Source of the DNA: Evernia prunastri
Taxonomy: Eukaryota > Ascomycota > Lecanoromycetes > Lecanorales > Parmeliaceae
DNA length: 64,000 nucleotides
NCBI GenBank assembly: GCA_003184365.1
Contig: NKYR01000134.1
Location: 36,300-100,299, forward strand
Direction: 5' to 3'
A program made the translations under genes and the position numbers. Shown here one piece after another: positions 47,308 to 57,704 of this stretch. Under the pieces are notes generated by a model. It was not told the DNA's origin. It saw nothing but the letters and a program-made list of their open reading frames with translations, and did not search any database. The stretch's first letter is position 1, and every line of letters begins with the position of its first letter.

Positions 47308-50300
47308 CTATGATGACGCAGCATCAGATTCGCTGGAATCAGGCTCGCTGGCATCAGGTTCGCCATAAACCCCGACGTCACGTTCTCTGAGCATCGACTT
47401 CACCTCTTCCAGGAATTCCATAGCATCAACGGTCTCCTCGTGTTCTGGGCCTAGTGTCTTTGAGTAGCCTTGAAATGCGAGCTCGAGTTGTTCTATCGAG
47501 TCTTCAAACCTGGAGAGTCTCTGATATAGGAGTCCCAGCATATATCTCGAGTCCAAGATATTCGAATGCTTAGAGTCTAGTGTTTTTGTGTAGCCTTGAA
47601 AAGCGAGCTCGAGTTGCTGGATCGAATCTTCGAACCTGGATGATTGCTTGTATACGAGTCCTAAATTGTATCTCGTGTCTAGCGTATCCGAATGCTCAGA
47701 GCCTAGAGTCTTTGTGTAGCCTTGAAATGCGAGCTCGAATTCTTCTATCGAGTCTTCGAACCTGGAGAGTCTCTGGTATAGGAGTCCCAGCATGCATCTC
47801 GAGTCCAGGGTATTCAAATGCTCAGAGCCTAGAGTCTTTGTGTAGCCTTGAAATGTGAGCTCGAATTCTTCTATCGAATCTTCGAACCTGGAGAGTCTCT
47901 GGTATAGGAGTCCCAAAATGAATCTCGTGTGCAGGGTTCTCGGATGCCCAGAGCCTAAGGCCTTTTCTCGTCCTCTCAATGTCAGTAAATACATTGCTTC
48001 GGATTCCTTCAATTTGCCTTCCATATCATATAGAAGTCCCAAATTGTTTCTCGTGGCCAAGGTTTTTGGATGCTCAGAACCTAGGGCCTTTTCTCGTCCT
48101 CTCAATGCCAGTAGATACATATCTTCAGCTTCTTTAATTCTGTCTTGTTTCATACACAAAACTCCAATATTATGGATCGTGCCAAGCGTTGACTCGTGAT
48201 CAGGACCCGAGACCTTCTGCTTCGCTATCAATACTCGCAGAAACATATCTTGAGCTTCTTTCAATTTGCCGTGGTCGAAATACAAAACTCCCATGTTATT
48301 GATCGTTCTCAGCGTTGACTCGTGCTCAAGACCCAAGATCTTTTCTTTCTCTATCAATGATCGCCGATATAAATCCTCAGCTTCTACCATCCTGCTTTGA
48401 TCCGTGTACAAATTTCCTAGGTCATGAAATGAATGGCCGATAGATATTTGATCCTCCTTCCCAAACGCTTTTGGTCTACACCGCAGCATCGTCGAGTAGA
48501 CATGATCACAATGTGATAGGAGACGTCTTTGTTTGAGCGCAGCGTCAAATTCGATGTCCCAAGGCACAGCGGATGCAACCACGACCAAAGCGAGCCAGCC
48601 CATAGTGGCTTGGTCTCCTTCAAATGCGTGAAAGCACCAATGATGAAGCACCGGATGCATGGAGAAAGAAGACGACTCAATGTTTGCGTTGATGAAGGAA
48701 TACTTCTGGAGATTTCCCATGCACTCATGGAAATCAAATCTGTCGCCGACGCATCTAGAAAACCAAAGAGGTACCTCGTCTGCAATTTCTAAGTTCAGAG
48801 GAGGCGCGAGAATCTCGTACCACAGATCTTGGTTGTCAAGAAACGCCCACAGCATCAAGAGATTCGCTGCATCCTCACTCCGGGACCGAAGAGCCTCATA
48901 AGATAACGTCCATGTCGTTAGGATACTGCGATCTTCCGAAGTGTATTGATGCTGCCTCTCCATCAACTTCGCCCAAGTTCGATTGTACAACTCGATGTAC
49001 ATGGACGCACTCGTGCCCGTCATTCGCATATATGATCCGGCTTGATTAATCGCCAAGGGGAGACCTTGGAGTAGTTTGACGAGCTCTGATAAGCCTTGTG
49101 CGCCTCGGAAATCAGTTAAAGTTCGATCGAATATGCCAGTATTTAGACTCATCCGCTGTTGATGATCCGAGGCAATTCTCAAGGATACTAATTCCTTGTA
49201 CTTCATCAACCGGCTCCAATTTCATATCCTGACCAAGTCGCGACAGACTCACAAGACGAGACGTGATGAGAATAGATCCGTGATCTGCTTTTGGAAAATA
49301 TTCTCTCACGTCAAACGCTTCCGCATCACGCGATGAAACCGAAAATTCTCGGTCCACGTTATCAAAGATCAATAGCCACTGATCATTTGACGACTGTGAC
49401 ATCCATTTGAGTACATCCTCAATAACTTCATCAGTGTCAGTGGTCTTGTTCTGCGTGTACTTCCTACTTCCTTCCGATAGTTGATGCTGTGGTAGTCGTT
49501 GGGTCAAGTCCGCAATGCCTCGCCTCAATCTTTCCCTGCTCGAGCCATCAATCCAGAAGACCGCACTATAGCTTTTACGAGATGCGCGAGAGAATTCTAC
49601 GGACAACTGCGTCTTTCCAATTCCGCCGAGCCCATGTAAAATGAATACTTTACGGCGCAAAAGATTCGTCGAAGTGGGAAGGAGAGCCTCGGTTAATTGC
49701 GCCATCTCTACATCGCGCGCCACGAAATTTTTCACTATCGGGATACCTTGAAGACTGAAGTCTATGCGAAAAGACTCTTTCTTGATACTCATTGAATTTG
49801 CTAACAGAAGATTAGACAAGCTCTCGAGGACGTGAAGTGAAGAAAGGAACGGGGGACCGTACATTGATAACGTTCCGCGACCCTTTGAGACGCCGTCTGA
49901 ACTAGTCTATGAATCTCTGGCTGCACCAAGAGGAAATTCGCATCCTCAGAACCCTGGAACTTATTAAGCCCCGAGTGATCTGTAGTGAGATAAATGGCTC
50001 TTTTCCCGTTGAGGGACGCAGACTGACGACCAACAAACTTTGGACGGTGAGTTTCTACGGCCGGGATTGTGAGGGTAGGACTCAGCATACCTGAGTCCGC
50101 AAGGGCCCGTAAGAGGCATCTTTGTCTTCGTAGTAGCAGACGATGTCAAGATCAGTATAACTTTCGTCAAAGTCCCGTGCAATGTGATACAGATCGTCGC
50201 TTTTCTTTTCCAGGGACTCGAGCAACATCGTCTCGAGCCCCTTCATCCGAGCAAACCACAAACCATACGCTGCAGCCTCGCTTCCTTGGTGTGGTGTTCC

Positions 50301-51045
50301 GAGAAAGATAATCCCAGCCGTGGATAAGCGAATATCACTGTACTTTGTGCCGTGAACGGCCACAACGAGCGCCTATAGAGAGCTTAGTATACCTATCAAC
50401 AACTCGTGCCAAGATCACGCCAACCTGTTTAATCACCAGACCTCCAAGACTATGTCCAATGAACACCAGCGGGCGTCGACTCTCCTGTAGTGAGTCTTAG
50501 TGACAGTCAAATTATAACACCTAGACAGTACTACCGACCTCCTCCGTTGATCGATTTTGAAGAAGCACATTGAGCAATTGCTCTCCGCACTCACGTAGAT
50601 TTGTCCTGATATCCTTCTTGCCCCAGTCAAGAGACTCATAACTGTATGTCGCAATCCGCGCATTAGGTACTACGCCAGGTAGAAGGTCACGAAGCCACAT
50701 GCATTCCCCGGTATTGGATGTCGTTTGTACACTATTTGGCAGTTCGTCGATCTGAGCATTATGCCGGTGGCTTCGGAACAGATTGAACCGGTGACGTGTC
50801 GTCGGCTTCACCACTGCAGAGGCATTTTTCTTGACCCATGTGTAGTAAGGGTGAGCGCCGAGACCATGAACAGCAACAACGCTTCCAACATGTCAACGCT
50901 ATGATTTGAGCTTCATGGAAGATTGGTTGGCTTACTCGACTTCGGGTTCAAGGTCGTCTTGATGACCGCTGGCCCAAATATTAAAGCCTGTTTTTTTGAC
51001 TGAGTCTTTAGTGCATAGCCTAGTGACGGGTTGATGTGCGGACAT
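47308..51045 (-). CDS. Fungal NLR: alpha/beta hydrolase - NB-ARC - TPR, with a frame break
   Basis: NLR-type sensor expected to act in non-self recognition or cell death. Exons: 51045-50936, 50881-50539, 50484-50425, 50372-50091, 50037-49863, 49800-47308. The N-terminal lipase-like domain has VVAVHGLGAHPYYTW, the nucleophile GHSLGGLVIKQ (whole after splicing) and GIIFLGTPHQGSEAA. A linker with TDHSGLNKFQG follows. NB-ARC: P-loop LHGLGGIGKTQLSVEF, WLLIFDNVD (Walker B), SILITSR, then LLQGLPLAINQAGSYM. The C-terminus has about ten 42-residue TPRs of the type LGLLYQRLSRFEDSIEEFEL, several nearly identical. Summed exon length is one nucleotide out of phase: the frame shifts between SSTADES (about 49170) and FDRTLTDFRG (about 49130). 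No GT-AG intron there restores it. This is either a real frameshift that would remove the TPRs or an assembly error. Confidence 0.85.
47450..47960 (-). repeat. Tandem 126-bp repeats coding for near-identical TPRs
   Basis: Four consecutive units starting near 47450, 47576, 47702 and 47828 share long identical stretches (for example CTTTGTGTAGCCTTGAAATG and CGAGTCTTCGAACCTGGAGA on the plus strand). Each unit is 42 codons, one TPR. Upstream TPRs of the same protein (48000-48450) are more diverged. Confidence 0.8.
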
Positions 51046-51708
51046 CGAAAGAGGGGCCAGACTTTCGCAGTAGTGCGGGGTCAGTTGAAGCCAAGGCGAA
51101 TATCAGTCTACCTAGCCTTTGAAGGATACTCTAGCCTTGAACAGAGGAGTCAAGTCTCATACATAATCTATATAGTATAAGTGATACTTGCACTGTTGCA
51201 ATCGATGCTGTTGCGGAGCTGCGAAAGAACCTGCGTCAATTTTCAAGGAAGGCGGACGGACTTTGAGGGAAGGGGGGTACGTGTTGGAAATGTATGCCTC
51301 AGCTAGTCAGAAAAGATGGGTGACTAAGCGAATATAAATTAGGGCTAGAATAACTCCGCAAATATCGGCTAGTAAGGAGTAATATAGTAAACACATCTAT
51401 TATTAAGCATAGCTAAGAATCTATCTGAGAAAAAAGATAGTGTAAGGGCAAGGGGCGGTGAGGCGGCTTGCGACGGCTAGGATCGGCATTGCTATGCCGC
51501 AAGGCATGAAGCCAGTTGGAATGCTTGGCAGGAGTCTTAAATATCCGCGCACCCACCTTGTTTCTTCTTCTTCCTTAGCTATTAGTTCACTTAGCAATCG
51601 AACGTATACTTCTACGCACCACGCTCATATAACTTCGCTTAGTGCCTAGCTGCTACGCAGTTCCATGAAAAGAGGCCTTGCTACCTCACAGATAGACATA
51701 TTTGTATT
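51046..51708. other. Intergenic, upstream of the NLR and left of an LTR
   Basis: Includes the NLR promoter. No gene or repeat is identified. Confidence 0.45.
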
Positions 51709-51852
51709 TGTTACGGACGTACCCTAGGTGTCAGGCACATAGGGAGTGTTTATGGCTATGTGTCTAGCACATAGAGTGTTTATTGGTTATTGACACATTC
51801 CCATTGACACATAGGCTAGCGGGGATTCTTCCTAGTATTTAAGCGCTCTTCT
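51709..51852 (+). repeat. Truncated copy of the LTR of a Gypsy chromovirus
   Basis: Starts TGTTACGGACGTACCCTA and matches 52230-52373 with scattered differences. It is cut by an N at 51853, where the 3' part of the LTR and almost all internal sequence are missing. Confidence 0.75.
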
Positions 51853-51853
51853 N

Positions 51854-52248
51854 TCCCGGGCCAGAAGAATCCTCCCGCAAAGCCAATCGAGACGCCTAAG
51901 GGTGACGAATGGGTTGTGGAGGATATCCTAGACTCTCGACGTCATTACAACCAATTGCAGTACCAAGTCAAGTGGAAAGATGATGATGACACCCTGACTT
52001 GGTGGAATACTGACAATAATGAGTTTGAGGGGGCCCAGGACGTAGTCAATGACTATCACAGCAAATATCCGGAGAACCCTGGGCCTCACAACGCTATTGC
52101 CAAGTCAAAAAGGCCACGCCGTCTCCGAAATCTCCGAGACCTCGCCACTATCCTCATTCTTTCTGCACGCAGACGACTCGCAGGCCAATCTACAGCGCTG
52201 GGGCATCGCTTGCCTGAGGGGGGGGGTAGTGTTACGGACGTACCCTAG
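51854..52248 (+). pseudogene. C-terminal chromodomain of Gypsy integrase
   Basis: An open frame from the N gap encodes the integrase tail with a chromodomain: DEWVVEDILDSRRHYNQLQY, VKWKDDDDTLTWW, a downstream FEGAQDVVNDYHSKYP helix, then a basic tail (KSKRPRRLRNLRD). The frame runs into the 3' LTR. Chromodomains guide chromovirus integration to heterochromatin. GAG, protease, RT and the integrase core are absent, lost at the N join or deleted. Confidence 0.75.
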
Positions 52249-52454
52249 CTGTCAGGTACAAAGGGAGTGTTTATGGCTATGTGTCAGGCACATAGAGTAT
52301 TTATTGGTCATTGACACATTCTCATTATCACATAGGCTAGCGGGGATTCTTCCTAGTATTTAAGCGCTCTTCTCCTGTGTACATATTCGCTCTTTATCTA
52401 GTTGTCTTATTCAATTTACCCCCATTAGACTTGACTCTGGGCACGGTTCTGACA
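52230..52454 (+). repeat. 3' LTR of Gypsy chromovirus, 225 bp
   Basis: Starts TGTTACGG and ends GGTTCTGACA (TG...CA). A polypurine run (GAGGGGGGGGGTAG) directly precedes it, as expected for plus-strand priming. No matching target-site duplication is found, consistent with the two LTRs coming from different contigs. Confidence 0.75.
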
Positions 52455-53585
52455 TAGATATCTTATACAGAAGTTTGCGATAATATTCAATGATCTTCGA
52501 AAGCACGTAAATGTTAATATGAGATATGTGAAGTAAAATAGCTAAGATATCTTAGATATCTATTCAAATATCTATCTAGATAGTTTATTAATTATTATAC
52601 TGTTCAACGCTTAAATTTCATAATTACAGACGTCTAAGATAAATCGAAACGTTTAAATAATAAGCGATTGCGATAGTAAAATTATTCAAAAGTAATATAT
52701 AATATTATTAGATTTATCGTCAATAATAGTAAAGTTGGAATTATTATTTCTATCAGTGCTAAAATCATCGAAATCTATAATTTTTTTATACTTCGTCAGA
52801 TCGTTAATCGACGTACGACACTCTACTTTAAATTTCTTTTTTAATTTATAAAAACTTAATTTCGAAGCAGCTAAAATAGAGATGATGAGTATTTAATTGA
52901 TAGTTGCGATAAGCTCGAAGACTTTCTTCGTAATAACTGAAATAAATCTAATAAATAAGCTTATAGTATTATTAACTTTAAAAAGCTTCTTGAACTTATA
53001 AGCGATTAAAATATTCTTAGACTTTATAAGTTTTTTATCAAAAGAGTCGTAGAACGAAGAGCGAGTTAATATATTCGTTGTGATAGTAGAGTTATCTTAA
53101 ATAAAAAAATTATTATTTATTATATACTAATTATAATTGTCAATTAATAAATTAATTACGATAGATGCGAAAATTAAGGCGGATATATCTGTTACATTAA
53201 TGTTGATATTAATGTTAAAAGTTAAAATCGTGCGAGAAGTCGCGCGAAAAGTCGCATTATCTTATAACTCGAAATTAGATTTATCTTTTAGCTTAATTGA
53301 TGTAATTAATGAAAATGTATTCTCTCTACGAGCTTACGATAGTTCGTTATCTTATAAATAAGTGAGTCTAACTCTAAAAGACGTATTATTTTAAACGTTG
53401 ACGTTAAAATCGAGAGCGAAATATTAATCGCATTAATATATTTGCGAGCTATGTGATAAAGCTCTTATCTATTATATCTATATCTCAAAGTACTCGAATT
53501 ATTTGATATCTCGATAAAATTTAAGATTTATAATTATTTTCAGTTAAATTTGATTACGAAGACGTTTTTCTACTTTGTGAATATA
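52455..53585. mobile_element. Second RIP-like AT-rich island, element unidentified
   Basis: Very AT-rich with TAA/TAG-punctured frames. The longest open stretch (53137-53361) has no recognisable domain. By composition it is a RIP-mutated repeat like 1.4-7.7 kb, but I cannot assign the family. Confidence 0.5.
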
Positions 53586-53588
53586 ATG

Positions 53589-54336
53589 CGGGATGTCCTG
53601 GGGGCGCAAGATAGGGGCGCAACGCAAGATTCGCTTATTTTAACTCCTTACCCAAATAAGTATGGTAACCCCACCAAAATTAGGGTAGCTGGGTAGGATA
53701 TCTACAATATGATGTCGCAAACACGTCGCAATCACTCCATAAGGCCTATATGTAAAAATTTCTGGATGTATGACGTAATGAGTAGTTACTTCATGCTTAT
53801 TCCTTGCTCCCAACGAGTTCCCCTAGCAAATAGCCCGCCTCTAGAATACGTCGCTGCTGAGACTCCCTCTCATCGACATCCTCACTGGGTATCAGATTCG
53901 ACTTAGACTTCTTCTTACTGGGCTGCATAGCAGGCTGGAGTGTAGCATTCAACGTAGGTCCTCGGGATCTTTTCTGCGAGAGACCTTTCTCTTGCTCCCA
54001 CGCCTTCTTTTCCTTGATTTGACGGCCTGAACTAGACTTCATAAGTACTGGTGGAGCGGAGGAGGAAGGCGGAGCAGTAGAGAACGTAGGCACACTGTTC
54101 TTGCTCCCTTTGGGCCGACCGCGAGGTTTCTGAGACTGTAGAACTGGCTGGGGAGGCTGTAGGAGTGGCTGAGTAGTTGGAGGAGCTAGCTGAACAGTAG
54201 GAGAAGACGGGGAAGGACGGGGAGGGGGGCGGAAGGCTGGTGGGGGTGGAATTTGATAGATAGGCTTTGATACCTGCTTCTCCTGCTTCTCTCGCCGTCG
54301 GGCCTCCTTTTCAGAGACCTCTGTAGCAAGTAACTT
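53589..54336 (-). mobile_element. AT-hook TIR element, copy A (cut at N)
   Basis: Begins with the terminal inverted repeat CGGGATGTCCTGGGGGCGCA and is collinear with 54341-55088 with about three single-base differences. It is cut at the N (54337). It contains the C-terminal half of the element ORF on the minus strand. Confidence 0.75.
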
Positions 54337-54340
54337 NATG

Positions 54341-55555
54341 CGGGATGTCCTGGGGGCGCAAGATAGGGGCGCAACGCAAGATTCGCTTATTTTACCTCCT
54401 TACCCAAATAAGTATGGTAACCCCACCAAAATTAGGGTAGCTGGGTAGGATATCTACAATATGATGTCGCAAACACGTCGCAATCACTCCATAAGGCCTA
54501 TATGTAAAAATTTCTGGATGTATGACGTAATGAGTAGTTACTTCATGCTTATTCCTTGCTCCCAACGAGTTCCCCTAGCAAATAGCCCGCCTCTAGAATA
54601 CGTCGCTGCTGAGACTCCCTCTCATCGACATCCTCACTGGGTATCAGATTCGACTTAGACTTCTTCTTACTGGGCTGCATAGCAGGCTGGAGTGTAGCAT
54701 TCAACGTAGGTCCTCGGGATCTTTTCTGCGAGAGACCTTTCTCTTGCTCCCACGCCTTCTTTTCCTTGATTTGACGGCCTGAACTAGACTTCATAAGTAC
54801 TGGTGGAGCGGAGGAGGAAGGCGGAGCAGTAGAGAACGTAGGTACACTGTTCTTGCTCCCTTTGGGCCGACCGCGAGGTTTCTGAGACTGTAGAACTGGC
54901 TGGGGAGGCTGTAGGAGTGGCTGAGTAGTTGGAGGAGCTAGCTGAACAGTAGGAGAAGACGGGGAAGGACGGGGAGGGGGGCGGAAGGCTGGTGGGGGTG
55001 GAATTTGATAGACAGGCTTTGATACCTGCTTCTCCTGCTTCTCTCGCCGTCGGGCCTCCTTTTCAGAGACCTCTGTAGCAAGTAACTTGCGCGCATTAGC
55101 CTTATCATGCTTTTTCCTCTCCTGCAGAGCTAACCAAGCTGCCTGCTTAGTAGGAGGGGGGGCTGGGAGGGGGGGATGCGATCGATTGCACGTTGAAGGA
55201 TAGGATGGAGGTCTTTTTCAAGGTAGGGATGGGGGACCCAGGTAGGCGTTGCGGCCGCGCTGGGAGGGCCGTTGACGGCGACGGTGAGGTCTGTAAGAAG
55301 GGAGGGAGGTGCGTCTATGGTGGGATCTATGGTGGGATCCATGGTTGCGATTGTTGTGGGGGGGGTGTGGATATTTGGTTGACTTGGTGTGGGATTGATT
55401 AGACTATTTGAATGATGCAATTGGGACTATCGGTGTGTGTTACCAAGGTACTTAAATTTTGGTGGGGCTACCATACTAATTTAAGTTACAACATAGTGGG
55501 TAAAATTAAGCGAATCTTGCGTTGCGCCCCTATCTTGCGCCCCCAGGACATCCCG
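54341..55555 (-). mobile_element. AT-hook TIR element, full-length copy B (1215 bp)
   Basis: Starts CGGGATGTCCTGGGGGCGCA and ends with its complement. The inverted repeats match almost perfectly for about 50 bp and loosely for about 100 bp (a shared CCCCACCAAAATT block). No transposase is encoded, so it is non-autonomous unless the AT-hook protein takes part in transposition. The target-site duplication cannot be read because the left flank is an N. Confidence 0.8.
54549..55420 (-). CDS. Proline-rich AT-hook protein of the TIR element, frame split in a poly-C run
   Basis: The frame from 55420 (MHHSNSLINPTPSQPN) runs through DAPPSLLTDLTVAVNG and HPILQRAIDRIPPSQPP. It then stops at 55130 (SRQLG). 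A shift at the seven-C run near 55155 would lead into QAAWLALQERKKHDKANARK, a Lys/Glu/Arg-rich helix, a proline-rich part, the AT-hook KPRGRPKGSKN (54858-54885) and a C-terminus RRILEAGYLLGELVGSKE at 54549. AT-hooks bind the minor groove of AT-rich DNA, so nuclear location is expected. No known transposase motif is visible. Copy C has the same seven-C run, so the frame break is not a unique read error. The function is unknown. Confidence 0.5.
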
Positions 55556-55587
55556 CCAAGGGATTGTTCTAAGGGATTGTTCCAGGA

Positions 55588-55624
55588 CTTTGCCTCCTTC
55601 GCGCCGGCGTCCTACCTTAGTCCC
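55588..55624. repeat. Inverted copy of the repeat end at 8578-8615
   Basis: Complementary to GGGACTAAGGTAGGACGCC at 8578, including GCCTCC. It directly abuts the N at 55625. Confidence 0.6.
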
Positions 55625-55625
55625 N

Positions 55626-56312
55626 TTGGGCCGACCGCGAGGTTTCTGAGACTGTAGAACTGGCTGGGGAGGCTGTAGGAGTGGCTGAGTAGTTGGAGGA
55701 GCTAGCTGAACAGTAGGAGAAGACGGGGAAGGACGGGGAGGGGGGCGGAAGGCTGGTGGGGGTGGAATTTGATAGATAGGCTTTGATACCTGCTTCTCCT
55801 GCTTCTCTCGCCGTCGGGCCTCCTTTTCAGAGACCTCTGTAGCAAGTAACTTGCGCGCATTAGCCTTATCATGCTTTTTCCTCTCCTGCAGAGCTAACCA
55901 AGCTGCCTGCTTAGTAGGAGGGGGGGCTGGGAGGGGGGGATGCGATCGATTGCACGTTGAAGGATAGGATGGAGGTCTTCTTCAAGGTAGGGATGGGGGA
56001 CCCAGGTAGGCGTTGCGGCCGCGCTGGGAGGGCCGTTGACGGCGACGGTGAGGTCTGTAAGAAGGGAGGGAGGTGCGTCTATGGTGGGATCTATGGTGGG
56101 ATCCATGGTTGCGATTGTTGTGGGGGGGTTGTGGATATTTGGTTGACTTGGTGTGGGATTGATTAGACTATTTGAATGATGCAATTGGGACTATCGGTGT
56201 GTGTTACCAAGGTACTTAAATTTTGGTGGGGCTACCATACTAATTTAAGTTAGTGGGTAAAATTAAGCGAATCTTGCGTTGCGCCCCTATCTTGCGCCCC
56301 CAGGACATCCCG
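55626..56312 (-). mobile_element. AT-hook TIR element, copy C (5' cut at N)
   Basis: Matches 54862-55555 of copy B but shares with copy A the variant GATAGATAGG (copy B reads GATAGACAGG). It has its own 7-bp shortening next to the right TIR (TAAGTTAGTGGG). It ends with the TIR at 56312. A and C overlap by about 230 bp and could be one element split by a misplaced contig. Confidence 0.75.
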
Positions 56313-57704
56313 GTCTATTTCTTATGTTGAGGTTGGAGGCATTTAATTTGTATCAGGCTCGATTCCTAATGGCGCTGGTACAATGGTGTAGCGGTTTCTT
56401 ATTTTCACTTGTGTCTATACTTTGCAGGAGTACTTAGATCATGATGGTACGAATACCAGCTACTAGAAAAGTAAAAATGATGTATAATAGTCAAAGGCCA
56501 GCGATAGGATCCACCTGTACGTGGTGCCACCTCGAGCAGTCTTTGGTAAACGACACGATCCAGTTAGCGAGCTCTACAAATCACCACCGGTCCTCTCACT
56601 TTCGGACTTCGAACGAAGCAATACTTCAGAACGCCATCGAGATCTCTTTATTCGGTTTCTTTATAAGGATACTTGATCTGAGAAAATATCGATTCTACGG
56701 AGAAAAGGATAAGAGCGGGAGGATACACGACGAAATGAATCGATCCTCGGATCCCTCTTTCACTTCTATCGATACCTTAAACCACGCTCGATATACTTCT
56801 ATTCGAATACTTCTAAAGCGAGAGCGACGAGAGAGTATTTATCTGATATACTTTCGAGGGTGGTGCCTCTTTAAAGAGGATCGTCAATTGTAATTATTCT
56901 AAGAGGTTTAGAAGTATCCGACCAGGATCAGAAATCGTACTTAGGCCTCATTGTCCCATTATCTGGAGTGTAAAACTCTTTTTTTGGGGCCCACTGAGCC
57001 TCCTCGACCATGGCATTACCCCTCACACCTTTCGGTGCAGATGCTTGGACACGGCAGACACCACTGCCAGTCCTGGGACCTTCGATCTTCTGCTGCAGTG
57101 TGGTGCAAAGCTTGCGAGTAGTCTGCCTCTGCATGCGGCTGCTGATTCGATATTCACGGCTGATGACGAAATCATTCGCATGATGTAATATTTGCTGCAG
57201 CTTAATCTTGACATTGATGACTCCGATGATGCCAGTGGGTAATGTGCTATTCGTGAGGGAATGACCGAAAGAGTGACAGTTCTGTACATGAAAGACTCAA
57301 AAGGATCGGATCATTAGAGCTGGCCAATCAGACATTTAAAGAGTTGGTTGCGCCAGTTGAGAGCTACGAGAGAGAGAGACGAGCTTTCTGCGCACGGCTA
57401 TTGAGCAATGCCGGTGATGACGGTTTGGATGGATCATAGATGGTCCATTGAGAGCTGACATGCTCTAAGATCCATTCAAGTTTCAAGACTGGGAAAAGTA
57501 CTTTCAGTGCGGCCTAGACCGCTGGGGTTGACGCTCTCAATTGTGTGATTTCTCTCACTATGTACATCTTGTGGAAATGGCTAAAGTAATGGATCCGAAT
57601 CCTGTGTCAATGCTGCAGCCCGAGTGCCTTCTTGATGTCGCTGTAAATCAACCTACTTGAGTCATGCCTCGTAACCCGAACAATCTAACGCAAGAATGAC
57701 AACT
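56313..57704. other. Intergenic, no supported gene
   Basis: A 150-codon frame at 56441-56893 has no family features and unusual composition; I do not accept it. Nothing else is recognised. Confidence 0.45.

Noticed and set aside
49110..49180. Short intron to explain the NLR frame change
   Set aside because: The best candidate (GTCTAA to CCGAG, 45 nt) is a multiple of three and does not restore the frame; other GT-AG pairs give the wrong phase.
56441..56893. 150-codon frame beginning MMVRIPATRKV
   Set aside because: No recognised domain; composition is biased; likely chance frame near a degraded repeat.
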